A stretch of 64,000 bases of DNA, from contig NZ_JANUSB010000002.1 of the NCBI RefSeq assembly GCF_024793895.1, forward strand, positions 248,001-312,000, in the 5' to 3' direction. The notes below the pieces were generated by a model that saw nothing but the letters and a program-made list of their open reading frames with translations, ran no database searches and had not been told where the DNA came from. Every line of letters begins with the position of its first letter. The stretch's first letter is position 1. The stretch is from Serratia sp. AKBS12. GTDB taxonomy: Bacteria; Pseudomonadota; Gammaproteobacteria; Enterobacterales; Enterobacteriaceae. Made by a program: the position numbers and the translations under genes. Shown piece after piece: positions 30,900 to 40,373 of the stretch.

Positions 30900-31658
30900 A
30901 TGCCGATTACCCGACTGGAAAATCCTCGTATTTACAGACAGATAGCCGACCAGCTGAAACGCCTGATCGAAAACAACGAATTCCCGCCCGGTAGTCGCCT
31001 GCCGTCGGAACGCGATCTGGCTCAGCAGTTACAGGTCAGCCGCGCCTCGGTGCGTGAGGCATTAATCGCCCTGGAAGTGATTGGTTTGGTCGACGTGAAG
31101 GTGGGTAATGGGGTGATCGTCAAGGGACTGTCACCGGCCATTACCTCACAGGAACCGGTGATGACCCAGGCCGGACGCAATCAGTGGGCCGACATCGACG
31201 ACGAGCTGAACATCGAACTGGACTTTAACGCCGAGCTGCCGCCATTTTCGCTGCTGCAAACCCGTTTGCTGATCGAACCGGAAACCGCTGCGCTGGCGGC
31301 CCGACACGCCACCGATGAAGAGTTGGCGGGTATTCGCGCCGCGTATGAACAAAACTGTCGGGATAATCGGGCCGCTTCCGCCACCCACCCCGGCGATCGG
31401 CTGTTTCACATTCGCATCGCGCAGGCCAGCGGCAACCCGGCCTATGCGTTTATCATCGCCCACCTGCTCGGCCACCGCTATGGCAGCATGTTTCGCGTGT
31501 TGCAGCATCACTATACCCCGGAGGACATGCCACACCGTTCCGAGCAGGAACACCGGGCGATCCTCGCCGCCATTGAAGCCCGCGACGTTCGAGCGGCGCG
31601 TAAGGCGATGAAAACACATCTGGATGAAGTGATTGCCATCTTTACCCGGGCACAATAA
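30900..31658 (+). CDS. FadR-subfamily GntR transcriptional regulator
   Basis: 252-residue regulator. Residues 10-75 form the GntR winged helix (IYRQIADQLKRLIENNEFPPG, quoted in part, then LPSERDLAQQLQVSRASVREAL). The C-terminal all-helical FCD domain (about 115-245) has metal-binding His in HIRIAQASGN and in EQEHRAILAAI. It resembles UxuR/ExuR-type hexuronate repressors. Divergent from the fucose operon, which it likely represses until a pathway intermediate such as L-fuconate binds; the effector is inferred. Confidence 0.88.
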   Translation: MPITRLENPRIYRQIADQLKRLIENNEFPPGSRLPSERDLAQQLQVSRASVREALIALEVIGLVDVKVGNGVIVKGLSPAITSQEPVMTQAGRNQWADIDDELNIELDFNAELPPFSLLQTRLLIEPETAALAARHATDEELAGIRAAYEQNCRDNRAASATHPGDRLFHIRIAQASGNPAYAFIIAHLLGHRYGSMFRVLQHHYTPEDMPHRSEQEHRAILAAIEARDVRAARKAMKTHLDEVIAIFTRAQ

Positions 31659-32550
31659 CCCTGCCGCGCGCCGTTACACCGCGATCCGGCGGCATGCGCT
31701 GGTCGGACAGACCGATGCCCAGCCAGCGCAACGGCGCTTAATCAACCGATTCACTCTGCCGAGGCGCGGAGATTAATCACTACAGCAGCCATGGCTGGGC
31801 AATGCCAGCCCTCGGTATCGCGTGCTCGGCGGGTTAACGTTTTGCCGTAGTGGTGGCCGTTACCGCACTAATGGCATCAATGACGTCAATGTCTGACTCC
31901 TGTTGATGGTAATTCGGAGGCATTGCACGGCTAAATACCGGTCTGCGACGGCGGTAATATACGATGAAATATATTAACCTCAATTACCGGCTTCCCCATT
32001 GCGCTATGGATATTATCTTTAATCGCCTGACACCGCGGTGGCTTTAAGCCTATCGAGGCTGTTTCAATAATTATTTTTCGGCACTCCCCCTCAGCGACTG
32101 TAATGTGATCATAAAAACGCATTGATATTCCCATTAGACGTTTTTTTATAAGGGGGTAAATCGGTGCGCTTTATCAATGAAAACCTTCCCCTGCCTGTTA
32201 CCCAAATCTTAATCCGTGCTGCGCCAGACCGTCGGAAAACTGGGTATCACCGATGCTAACGGCGTCAGAACGTGCGATATCTTGGTCACCAAGATGCGCC
32301 GTTCAGCGCTATCCTGGCCACTAAACATTAACGTCAGCATTGCCGCATCCAGGCGGTTTTATTTCACAACGGAAAATTAAAAAACAACTAAGTCATGGGG
32401 TTTCTTCATTCCAATCATATAAATCACTACTTAACTCACCTTGCACTTAAATAACATTACAAAATTGTCACGGTCGTGACATGTTGCTGTTCATACTCAA
32501 CGGATAATATCGCTTTCACTTACCACGGAACATGAAAAAGGATATTTACC
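31659..32550. other. 890-base region without an intact gene, probably decayed coding sequence
   Basis: No complete gene, RNA or terminator is recognised. On the minus strand a 67-codon frame (32134-31931) is followed, after a shift to another frame, by about 35 more codons with coding-like use ending near 31834. A further short minus-strand frame ends near 32200. A 12-base palindrome, CAGCCATGGCTG, is at 31786-31797. The patchwork of short open stretches in shifting frames suggests old genes lost by frameshift; I could not name a family. Confidence 0.35.
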
Positions 32551-33047
32551 ATGCTTATGCATAGAATTTATTTCCCTTTGGCAGGCCTGCTGTTTGCCGT
32601 TTCCGGTAATGCATTTGCCGTTGCCCCCATCAAACAAAATAATATGTCGCTGGCCCTGGCAAATGCATTAGTGGAGGCCACCCTGTCCAGTTGCCATGGG
32701 CAAGGCCGTTCAGCCGTGGTTACCGTCATCGACCGCGGTGGTAACCTGTTGGCACTGCAACGTGACGATAATGTCGGCCCACATAATACCGAAGCCGCCC
32801 GCAAAAAGCGTTCACCGCCCTTTCAACCAAAACCCCGTCCCGGCAACTCGCCGAAAACGCCAGAAGTCAGCCTGAATCAGCGAACTTGACCACTGTCGAT
32901 AGCCTGCTGCCGATCGGTGGCGGTGTCCCGGTAAAAATCGGCGATAAGGTGATTGGTGCGATCGGTGTCGGCGGCTCTGGCGGCGCGGCCTCCGACGAGG
33001 CCTGTGCCTTACAGGCGATCAAACAGGTTCTGCCCGCCGGTGAATAA
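32551..33047 (+). pseudogene. Frameshifted GlcG/HbpS-family secreted protein
   Basis: A signal peptide (about residues 1-23, ending GNAFA) is followed by the DUF336/HbpS core: MSLALANALVEATLSSC, VVTVIDRGGNLLALQRDDN and GPHNTEAARKK. After the last lysine the frame breaks at a run of five A (32803-32807). In the next frame the family sequence goes on: TKTPSRQLAENARSQPES, LLPIGGGVPVKIGDKVIGAI, VGGSGGAASDEACALQAIKQ, to a TAA at 33045. One extra A would restore a protein of about 165 residues. It is a recent inactivation, a slippage-controlled gene or a sequencing error. Relatives bind haem or are found beside oxidases. Confidence 0.85.
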
Positions 33048-33096
33048 TATTTTTTAGTCACTACAGCAAGCCGTTGATTATCAATAAGGAGAGAAC

Positions 33097-33510
33097 ATGA
33101 TGAAAACAAAAATGCTATTTACCGGGCTGTTGCTCAACGCCGCGCTCAACGCCACGGCCTTTGCCGCGACCAACCCGCTGAGCGTGCATGTACTTAATCT
33201 GCAAGACGGCCTGCCCTCCGCCGGCGTGAGCGTCATGCTGGAAAAGCAGGAAGGCAATAAATGGGTGCATCTCAGCGATGGCGTGACCAACAAACAAGGC
33301 CGTATTACCGCGCTTTACCCGGCCGATAACGCCATTGAAAAGGGTAACTATCGCGTTACCTTCAAAACCGGCGAATGGTTTGACAAGCATAATACCGCGA
33401 CCTTTTTCCCTGAGGTTCCGGTGATTTTCAAAGCCGACGGTTCTGTGCCTCACTACCATATTCCGCTGCTGCTTAGCCCCTATGGCTTCTCCAGCTATCG
33501 CGGGAATTGA
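33097..33510 (+). CDS. hiuH: Periplasmic 5-hydroxyisourate hydrolase (transthyretin-like)
   Basis: Hydrolyses 5-hydroxyisourate, the product of urate oxidation, or a related compound. 137 residues with a cleavable signal (about residues 1-23, ALNATAFA), then LSVHVLNLQDGLPSAGVSV, ITALYP, and the C-terminal signature YHIPLLLSPYGFSSYRG that holds the active-site His and the YRGS-like end. This matches E. coli HiuH, also periplasmic. ATG at 33097 (or the next codon) after GGAGAGAAC. 49 bases behind the frameshifted HbpS-like gene, so probably one transcript. Confidence 0.9.
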   Translation: MMKTKMLFTGLLLNAALNATAFAATNPLSVHVLNLQDGLPSAGVSVMLEKQEGNKWVHLSDGVTNKQGRITALYPADNAIEKGNYRVTFKTGEWFDKHNTATFFPEVPVIFKADGSVPHYHIPLLLSPYGFSSYRGN

Positions 33511-33539
33511 TTTATTGCGCAACCCCGTGAGCGCGCCAG

Positions 33540-33588
33540 GGAGAAGTCAACCGATCTGGTGACAACGGGCCGGTTCGCTTCTCCTTTT
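33540..33588 (+). terminator. Probable Rho-independent terminator after hiuH
   Basis: GGAGAAG (33540-33546) pairs with CTTCTCC (33578-33584), extended inwards by AACCG with CGGTT after a one-base bulge on each side, followed by TTTT. The loop is long, so efficiency is uncertain. The 190 bases from here to ampH hold no ORF. Confidence 0.7.
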
Positions 33589-33779
33589 CTGCCATTCACT
33601 TTCTCTTTCCCCAGGCACTACGCCAATAACCCGCGGGTAGTACAGCCCCTATCACGGGTCTTCCGACGGCGTAATAAAGTGCCATATCTTGCCATTTTTC
33701 AAATGCCAACGGGGTAATATGGCATTACACTGAAAGGCTGATTTCCCACCCTGTCGCCTTTTAATATGGATAACGATCG

Positions 33780-34922
33780 TTGAAGAACATTCTCTCTGTT
33801 TCCCTGCTGGTGCTGGGCCTGTGCGGCGCGCCGCTGGCTGCCTACGCCGCAACGCCGCAACTGACTTCACAGATCGTCGATCAATATGCCGAGCATATAT
33901 TCTACAACAGCGGTGCGACCGGCATGGCGCTGGTGGTGATCGACGGCAATCAGGTGGTTAACCGCAGCTTTGGCGATACCAAACCCGGCAATAACCTGCG
34001 CCCACGCCCGGACTCACTGATCCGCATCGCCTCCATCACCAAGCTGATGACCAGCGAAGTGATGGTAAAAATGGCGGCGCAAGGCCAGGTCAAACTGACC
34101 GACCCACTGCGTAAATACGCGCCACGCGGTGCCTATGTGCCGAGCTATAATGCGCGCCAGCCAATCACCCTGTTGAATCTGGCGACGCACACCAGTGGCT
34201 TACCGCGTGAGCAACCGGGCAAGAAACCGCCGAAAACACCGGTGTTCGTCTGGCCGACCAAGGCGCAACGCTGGCAATGGCTGGAACATGCCAAAATCAC
34301 CGTGCCGCCGGGGGTACATGCCGCCTATTCCAATCTGGCGTACGATTTACTGGCCGACGCGCTGTCACGCGCGGCGGGCAAGTCATACAACGCATTATTG
34401 AAAGAAAAAATCACCGGACCGCTGGGAATGGTCGATACCACGCTGACGCCGAGCGCCGAACAGTGCTCACGTCTGATGGTCGCCGCCGCCGGGCCGAGCG
34501 CCTGCCGTGATACCACTGCCGCCGCCGGCAGCGGCGGTGTCTATTCCACTCCGCGCGATATGCAGCGCTGGATGCAGCAATTCCTGTCCTCACAGGCGTT
34601 TGGGCCGCGCAAGCCCACCGCTGCCAACGAGCAGACCATGTACTTCCAGCGCCGCGATCTGGTATCGCTGAAAGGCATGGACGTACCGGGTCAGGCGGAT
34701 GCATTGGGATTAGGCTGGGTGTATATGGCACCTAAGGACGGACTGCCGGGCATTATCCAGAAGACCGGCGGCGGCGGCGGTTTCATCACCTATATGGCCA
34801 TGTCACCACAGCACAATGTCGGCGTTTTCGTAGTGGTTACCCGTTCCGAATTGAGTAAATTCACCAATATGAGCGATCCGGTCAACCGGCTGGTCAGCGA
34901 TCTGGTGGCCAACAAAGGGTAG
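33780..34922 (+). CDS. ampH: D-alanyl-D-alanine carboxypeptidase/endopeptidase AmpH
   Basis: Periplasmic penicillin-binding protein of the class C beta-lactamase fold that trims peptidoglycan peptides. 380 residues; signal peptide 1-23. Active-site motifs are SITK (residues 85-88), YSN (183-185) and KTGGGGG near 332. YAEHIFYNSGATGMALVVIDG and ALGLGWVYMAPK match E. coli AmpH closely; the protein is not an AmpC resistance enzyme. The start is TTG at 33780, with GGATAACG upstream. It ends before a bidirectional terminator shared with hpaC. Confidence 0.93.
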   Translation: MKNILSVSLLVLGLCGAPLAAYAATPQLTSQIVDQYAEHIFYNSGATGMALVVIDGNQVVNRSFGDTKPGNNLRPRPDSLIRIASITKLMTSEVMVKMAAQGQVKLTDPLRKYAPRGAYVPSYNARQPITLLNLATHTSGLPREQPGKKPPKTPVFVWPTKAQRWQWLEHAKITVPPGVHAAYSNLAYDLLADALSRAAGKSYNALLKEKITGPLGMVDTTLTPSAEQCSRLMVAAAGPSACRDTTAAAGSGGVYSTPRDMQRWMQQFLSSQAFGPRKPTAANEQTMYFQRRDLVSLKGMDVPGQADALGLGWVYMAPKDGLPGIIQKTGGGGGFITYMAMSPQHNVGVFVVVTRSELSKFTNMSDPVNRLVSDLVANKG

Positions 34923-34930
34923 TAACGCAG

Positions 34931-34956
34931 CAACCGGCGCGCTCTCGCGCCGGTTG
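34931..34956. terminator. Bidirectional terminator between ampH and hpaC
   Basis: A perfect 11-base stem, CAACCGGCGCG (34931-34941) with CGCGCCGGTTG (34946-34956), and a 4-base loop between convergent genes. The T-tracts are short on both sides (TCTGT on plus). Confidence 0.8.
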
Positions 34957-34960
34957 TCTG

Positions 34961-35476
34961 TCACGCCAGCGCCGCCATTTCATGCTTTACCGGGTGGAAG
35001 TTGCGCTTGAAGTAGATCAGACCGTGGCCACTGTCGCTCAGCACGATCTGTTTGATCTCCACCAAATAGACCTGATGGGTGCCGATGCTCTGGATTTGCG
35101 CGATCTCCCCTTCCAGGCTGGCGAGAGTATTGCACAGCAGTGGCTGGCCAAGCGGCCCCTGATGCCACACCTCCTGGCGGAAGCGCTCTTCCATGCTGAC
35201 ACCGGTCATGCCGGCAAAGTGGCGCGCCATCAGCTCCTGCTGGTGGTTAAGCACATTGACGCACAGCTTGCCGTTCTCTTGAAATACCGGGTTCATCGCG
35301 CTGTTGCGGTTGATACACACCATCAGCGTCGGCGGGCTATCGGTTACCGAACAGACCGCAGTAGCGGTAATGCCGCAGCGCCCCGCCGGGCCGTCGGTGG
35401 TGACGATATTCACCGCCGCCGACAGGCTGGCCATCGCATCGCGAAAACGCAGCCGGTGTTCATTTTCCTGAGACAT
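34961..35476 (-). CDS. hpaC: 4-hydroxyphenylacetate 3-monooxygenase, reductase component
   Basis: 171-residue NAD(P)H:flavin oxidoreductase that supplies FADH2 to HpaB. RDAMASLSAAVNIVTTDG, GITATAVCSVTDSPPTLMVC and INRNSAMNPVF give the flavin reductase fold with the conserved flavin contacts. The ATG at 35476 has GGAGGTGTGT upstream and lies 19 bases after hpaB, with which it forms the hpaBC unit. Confidence 0.94.
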   Translation of the reverse strand: MSQENEHRLRFRDAMASLSAAVNIVTTDGPAGRCGITATAVCSVTDSPPTLMVCINRNSAMNPVFQENGKLCVNVLNHQQELMARHFAGMTGVSMEERFRQEVWHQGPLGQPLLCNTLASLEGEIAQIQSIGTHQVYLVEIKQIVLSDSGHGLIYFKRNFHPVKHEMAALA

Positions 35477-35495
35477 ACACACCTCCAAGACCAAA

Positions 35496-37058
35496 CTATT
35501 TCAACAGGTTGTCTAACTGATTGATATCGCCGTTGTTATGCAGATGCGGCACCGTCCAGCCGTGTCTATCGTAATCAGACAGGCAGCGATCGACCATTTG
35601 CATCATCTGATCCATGCTGCCGGAAGTTTGCGCGTGACGCAGACACTGCAGGCGGATCTCGTCCTGGCTACCGGCATAGTTGATCTCATACAGTTCGTGA
35701 CGGCCACCGAACTCACTGCCGATGGCATCCCACATCAGCTTGAGGATCTTGATGCGCTCAACGTGATCCATGCCGTTCGAGCCGCGCACGTACTGCGCCA
35801 GATACTTGTCGATCGCCGGATTGTCCATGTCGCGCACGCTGGAAGGCAGGTAGATCAGTCCGCTGGTGACGTTCTTTTCGATGATGTGCTTCACTTTGGT
35901 ATAGGCCATCGGCGCCATCACGCGATAGGTTTGCAGCGCGGCCGAATCCGGCAGATAGGCGCCGTTTTGCCACTCGGTGGCTTCGGCACACATCGCATCG
36001 CTCAGCGACCAGAACAGGTTGCGCCAGGCCACCACTTCGCCCAGATCGGCCTGCACGCCACGGAACTCCAGTACCCCGGTGCAACCGAGGCTTTTTTGCA
36101 GCAACGCAGTGATAAAATCCATCTTCACCGCCAAACGTACACAGGCCTGCAATGGGAACAGGCGCGCAAAGCCGCCTTCGGTACTCCAGCGGCGGCAGCG
36201 ATCGAAGTCGCGATAGATCAGCACGTTTTCCCACGGGATCAGTACATGATCCATCACCAGGATCGCATCGTTCTCGTCGAAGCGGCTGCTGAGTGGATAA
36301 TCGAACGGCGATCCGGTAGCGCCAGCCACCAACTCGTATGATGCACGTGAGATAAGCTTGACCCCTTCGGCATCCATCGGCGCAACGAACATCAGCGCGA
36401 AGTCCGGGTTATCGCCCATTACCTGCGCCGAACCGAAGCCAATAAAGTTGTAGTGGGTCAGGGCCGAGTTGGTCGCAACCACCTTGGCACCGCTGACCAC
36501 AATGCCGGCGTCGGTTTCTTTTTCCACCTTGATGAACACGTCCTTCACCTCGTTGACCGGCTTGTGACGGTCGATCGGCGGATTGACGATGGCGTGGTTA
36601 AAGTACAGGCCGGTTTCCTGAATACGCTGATACCAGTGGCGCGCATTGTCGGCAAACTGACCATAAAATTCAGGATTTGCGCCTAATGCGCTGCCAAAAG
36701 CGGCTTTATAGTCCGGCGTTCGCCCCATCCAGCCGTAGCTTTGGCGCGACCAGTCGGCGATGGCATCACGCTGTTGGCGCATCTCCTGTGGGCTACGGGC
36801 ATAGCGAAAGAATTTATGGGTATAACCGCCGTTGCCGGTGTCGGTGCCCCAGCACAGGCGATCGTGGCTGGCCGGCGCGTGCAGTGCGTCATACAGCTGG
36901 CCGACGGACGCCGCCGCGTTGCGAAAGGCAGGGTGCGTGGTGACGTCCTTTACCCGCTGGCCGTAGATGTAAATTTCGCGGCCATCTTGCAGGCTTTTCA
37001 GGTATTCGGCTCCGGTAAATGGGCGCTTGGCATCAGCACGGAAATCTTCTGGTTTCAT
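35496..37058 (-). CDS. hpaB: 4-hydroxyphenylacetate 3-monooxygenase, oxygenase component
   Basis: FADH2-dependent hydroxylase that converts 4-hydroxyphenylacetate to 3,4-dihydroxyphenylacetate (homoprotocatechuate). 520 residues, the size of E. coli W HpaB: FTGAEYLKSLQDGREIYIYG near the start, WGTDTGNGGYTHKFF near residue 70, YFNHAIVNPPIDRHK near 155 and YDLVAGATGSPFDYPLSSRFDEND-type sequence near 245 (quoted in part as GATGSPFDYPLSSRFD). ATG at 37058 with GAGGAAG. Own promoter in the 213-base gap behind hpaA, where HpaA and CRP act in E. coli. Confidence 0.95.
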   Translation of the reverse strand: MKPEDFRADAKRPFTGAEYLKSLQDGREIYIYGQRVKDVTTHPAFRNAAASVGQLYDALHAPASHDRLCWGTDTGNGGYTHKFFRYARSPQEMRQQRDAIADWSRQSYGWMGRTPDYKAAFGSALGANPEFYGQFADNARHWYQRIQETGLYFNHAIVNPPIDRHKPVNEVKDVFIKVEKETDAGIVVSGAKVVATNSALTHYNFIGFGSAQVMGDNPDFALMFVAPMDAEGVKLISRASYELVAGATGSPFDYPLSSRFDENDAILVMDHVLIPWENVLIYRDFDRCRRWSTEGGFARLFPLQACVRLAVKMDFITALLQKSLGCTGVLEFRGVQADLGEVVAWRNLFWSLSDAMCAEATEWQNGAYLPDSAALQTYRVMAPMAYTKVKHIIEKNVTSGLIYLPSSVRDMDNPAIDKYLAQYVRGSNGMDHVERIKILKLMWDAIGSEFGGRHELYEINYAGSQDEIRLQCLRHAQTSGSMDQMMQMVDRCLSDYDRHGWTVPHLHNNGDINQLDNLLK

Positions 37059-37271
37059 TGCATCTTCCTCGTAATCGGCAGTTTAAGACCGTTGGCTCGG
37101 TCATTGTTAAAATAATGTTTTTATTTGGTTGCTTAATTGAAGCTGCCGAGTGCGGTTTCGAGAAGAGACTTTTGCGGCAATCGCCGGTACTTTTCGGTGA
37201 GGATCGCCGCCAGAGCGGCAAACTGTGACACAGGTACGCTATGGCCGCCGCGCTGTCGGCGACGGCCTGCT

Positions 37272-38153
37272 TTAACGCGAGCGGTAACTCGATGGCGAGC
37301 AGCCTTCCAATCGATTGAAAAATCGTGCGAAATAGGCCGGATCCTTGAATCCCAGATCGTAGGCGGTTTCATGCACCGTGCAGGCACCGAACAATAGCAG
37401 CCGCTTCGCTTCGCGCAAGATCCGGTCAAAGATCAGCCGCTTGGGTGAGCGGTTGGCAAATCGCCGACACAAATCGTTGAGCCGCGACTCCGTCACCCCC
37501 AGCGCCTGTGCATATTCCGGCACCGGCAAGTGTTCGCGAAAGCGCTCATCCACCATTTTGTTGAAGCGCTGGAATATTTTCAGCTCGCCACGCACGCCGG
37601 TGGTGGCAGAATCCTCCAGATCGGTATTGCGCAGCAACAGCGTGAACACCGCCTGCGCCAGCAATGCCAGCGTTGACCCGCGAGCGGCCAGGTTGCCGGC
37701 AAACTCGCGACGGATCAGCGCCCAATAATGGCTGAGCGCCGTCAGTTCTTGCGGCACAGCGGCCAATGACAGGCAGATACCTGGCATATCCAGCGCCAGA
37801 TTACTGCCGGGATACAGTCGCTCCAGCAGTGGCCAGATCAGTTCCTGGCGCACCGTCAGCACGTGTCCGTCGCTGTCGGGTTCGGTGAAAAAGGCATGCG
37901 GTACCGACGGTGGCGTCAGAATGAACAGCGGCGCCTGCACTGAATAATGCTGATCGTCCAGCTGCAGCTCGATTTTGCCGGTTTCCAGAAAATGCACCTG
38001 AAAAAAACTGTCATGCCAGTGCACCTGCATATCGCGGCCAAAAAACGCCGCCAGTCCGGCAAAGGTTTCGTAATGCACCTCATCTGCGGCGTAGCGCGCA
38101 TCGTACTCCTTGCAAATATCGATGTTGGCGATAAAGCCGGTACTTTTCTGCAC
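37272..38153 (-). CDS. hpaA: AraC-family activator of hpaBC
   Basis: 293-residue regulator. The N-terminal cupin (HWHDSFFQVHFLETGKIELQ, then LFILTPPSVPHAFFTE) should sense 4-hydroxyphenylacetate. The C-terminal AraC helix-turn-helix pair (LGVTESRLNDLCRRFANRSP and AYDLGFKDPAYFARFFNRLE) binds DNA. It matches E. coli W HpaA, which activates hpaBC. The start is a GTG at 38153, seven bases from AGAGGAG. It lies 27 bases after hpaX and just upstream of its target. Confidence 0.92.
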   Translation of the reverse strand: MQKSTGFIANIDICKEYDARYAADEVHYETFAGLAAFFGRDMQVHWHDSFFQVHFLETGKIELQLDDQHYSVQAPLFILTPPSVPHAFFTEPDSDGHVLTVRQELIWPLLERLYPGSNLALDMPGICLSLAAVPQELTALSHYWALIRREFAGNLAARGSTLALLAQAVFTLLLRNTDLEDSATTGVRGELKIFQRFNKMVDERFREHLPVPEYAQALGVTESRLNDLCRRFANRSPKRLIFDRILREAKRLLLFGACTVHETAYDLGFKDPAYFARFFNRLEGCSPSSYRSR

Positions 38154-38180
38154 CTGTTGACTCCTCTGGTTTACCGGTGA

Positions 38181-39551
38181 CTATGCCGTTGCGCGTGGGC
38201 GCGACGCCTTCATCGGGATCCGCCATACCAACAGCGCGCCGATCACCAGCAGCGCCGCCACGAAATACAGCCCGGCGTTGAAGCTGCCGGTGAGATCCTT
38301 GAGCCAGCCGATCAACAGCGGGCTGACCGCCGATCCGATATTGCCGGTGGCATTGATCACCGCGATCCCTATCGCACGCGCTTCCAGGCTGATCGACCGA
38401 TCGGGGGTGGTCCAGAAGATCGCCATCGCGGTAAACGAGCCGACCGACGCCATGATGATGCCAAACAGCTGGATCAGGCTGTGATCGGTGGCCGACGCCA
38501 GCAGCCAGCCGGCGGCGGCAAACAGATAGGGCAATGCGGTATGGTGTTTGCGCTCCTGTAGTCGATCCGATCGTTTGCTCCACCACACCATGCCGGCGAT
38601 GGTACAGATCTGCGGGATCGCCGCCAAAATGCCGATGGTGATATTGCTGCTACTCTGGTTAAAACTTTGCAGGATCTGCGGCGTCCAGATATTGATCGCA
38701 CTGAGGGTATTGGTCAGGCAGAAATATGCCAGCGTATACGCCAGCACGATCGGCGTGAAGATTTCACGCCACAGGCTGCGCTGCTGCAATGCCTGGTGGC
38801 TGCGTGGCCCTTCCGGTTGCACCAGCGTCAGCCGGTCGGCGGCCATCATCGCCTGCAGGCTGGTTTTTTCCTCGTCCGTCAGCCATTTGGCCTTCGCCGG
38901 CGTATCGTCGAGGTAGAACCACACCGCCACGCCGAGGATCACCGACGGGATGCCTTCCAGCAGGAACAGCCACTGCCAGCCTTTCAGATCCAGCACACCG
39001 TCCAGCGCCAGGATGTAGCCTGAAACCAGCGAACCGATCGCCATGGTCACCGGCATGGCGATCATGAACAGCGCGTTGGCGCGGGCGCGGTAAAACGCCG
39101 GGAACCAGTAAGTGAGGTACACCAGAATGCCTGGCAGAAAACCGGCTTCGGTGATGCCGACGATCATGCGCAGCACGTACAGACTGGTCGGCCCGGTGGC
39201 GAACAGCGTGCAGGTGGAGGCGATGCCCCACAACACCATGATGGTGGCTATCCAGCGGCGCGCACCAACGATGCTCAGCATCATGTTGCTGGGGATACCG
39301 AAAATCACGTAAGTCACGTAAAACAGCGTGGCCGCCAAGCCGAACATGGTCGAACTAAGCCCAAGATCCTTGCCCATGGTCAGACCGGCAAAGCCGATGT
39401 TGATGCGGTCGAGGAACGAGAAAACAAACAGTACAAACAAGAACACGATCAGGCGCCGAAACAACTTTTTAATCACCGATTGCTCGGCGGCGGTTAACGC
39501 TTTATGTTGCTGCGCCGGATTGGCCGGCGCGATCGAATCGACGTGGTTCAT
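38181..39551 (-). CDS. hpaX: 4-hydroxyphenylacetate permease (MFS)
   Basis: 456-residue anion:cation symporter-type carrier with twelve predicted helices. SFLDRINIGFAGLTMGKDLGL at helix 1 (quoted in part), GARRWIATIMVLWGIASTCT, and RMIVGITEAGFLPGILVYLTYWFP near residue 125 are family motifs. Place between hpaI and hpaA identifies it as HpaX. The ATG at 39551 is two bases after the hpaI stop. Confidence 0.93.
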   Translation of the reverse strand: MNHVDSIAPANPAQQHKALTAAEQSVIKKLFRRLIVFLFVLFVFSFLDRINIGFAGLTMGKDLGLSSTMFGLAATLFYVTYVIFGIPSNMMLSIVGARRWIATIMVLWGIASTCTLFATGPTSLYVLRMIVGITEAGFLPGILVYLTYWFPAFYRARANALFMIAMPVTMAIGSLVSGYILALDGVLDLKGWQWLFLLEGIPSVILGVAVWFYLDDTPAKAKWLTDEEKTSLQAMMAADRLTLVQPEGPRSHQALQQRSLWREIFTPIVLAYTLAYFCLTNTLSAINIWTPQILQSFNQSSSNITIGILAAIPQICTIAGMVWWSKRSDRLQERKHHTALPYLFAAAGWLLASATDHSLIQLFGIIMASVGSFTAMAIFWTTPDRSISLEARAIGIAVINATGNIGSAVSPLLIGWLKDLTGSFNAGLYFVAALLVIGALLVWRIPMKASRPRATA

Positions 39552-39552
39552 A

Positions 39553-40347
39553 TCAGTAGACCCCGGAAGGTTGCGTCGGCGAGTTACCCGGCTTGAAACG
39601 GCCGGCCAATGCTTCGGCTGCGCGCGCCAGCAACGTGGTATCGACCCCAACGGCGACAAACAGCGCGCCGGATTCCAGATAGTGCTGCGCCAGATCGGGC
39701 TGCGCCATCAGGATGCCCGGCGCTTTGCCGGCGGCGCAAATGCGCGCAATGGCGTCGTCAATGGTGCGCTGCACCTGCGGATGCTGCGGATTGCCAGCAA
39801 AGCCCATATCGGCGCTGAGATCGGCCGGGCCAATGAAAACCCCATCCACGCCGTCCACCTGTAAAATTTCATCCAGGTTTTTCACCGCTTCGCGGGTTTC
39901 TATCTGCACCAGCACGCACATCTGCGCGTCGGCGGCCTGCAGGTAGTTCGGCACCCGGTTCCAGCGCGACGCGCGCGCCAGCGCACTGCCCACGCCCCGT
40001 ATGCCCTGCGGTGGGTAGCGGGTAGCACGCACCGCGTCCCGCGCCTGTTCGGCATTTTGGATCATCGGGATCAGCAGGGTTTGCGCGCCGATGTCCAGCA
40101 GTTGCTTGATCACCACCGGATCGTTCCACGGCGGGCGCACCACCGGCTGCACCGGATACGGTGCCACCGCCTGCAACTGGCCGAGTACCGTCTGCACGTT
40201 GTTGGGGGCGTGTTCGCCGTCGATCAGCAACCAGTCAAATCCGGCCCCGGCGAGCAGTTCCGCGCTGTAACTGCTGCACAGCCCTAGCCACAGACCGATC
40301 TGTGGGCGTTTTTGCTGCATCGCCTGCTTGAAGGCATTGGTTAACAT
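39553..40347 (-). CDS. hpaI: 4-hydroxy-2-oxo-heptane-1,7-dioate aldolase
   Basis: Class II pyruvate aldolase, the last step of the pathway, giving pyruvate and succinate semialdehyde. 264 residues: [30 protein letters not shown] with the active-site His, [17 protein letters not shown] with the metal Glu near residue 149, and [16 protein letters not shown] with the metal Asp near 175. ATG at 40347, 26 bases after hpaH. The family also accepts other hydroxy-oxo acids. Confidence 0.95.
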   Translation of the reverse strand: MLTNAFKQAMQQKRPQIGLWLGLCSSYSAELLAGAGFDWLLIDGEHAPNNVQTVLGQLQAVAPYPVQPVVRPPWNDPVVIKQLLDIGAQTLLIPMIQNAEQARDAVRATRYPPQGIRGVGSALARASRWNRVPNYLQAADAQMCVLVQIETREAVKNLDEILQVDGVDGVFIGPADLSADMGFAGNPQHPQVQRTIDDAIARICAAGKAPGILMAQPDLAQHYLESGALFVAVGVDTTLLARAAEALAGRFKPGNSPTQPSGVY

Positions 40348-40373
40348 GATGTTCTCCTTGTTGACTGCCGGCG

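Noticed and set aside
33780-34922. Class C beta-lactamase resistance gene
   Set aside because: The sequence follows AmpH, a peptidoglycan enzyme, and not AmpC.
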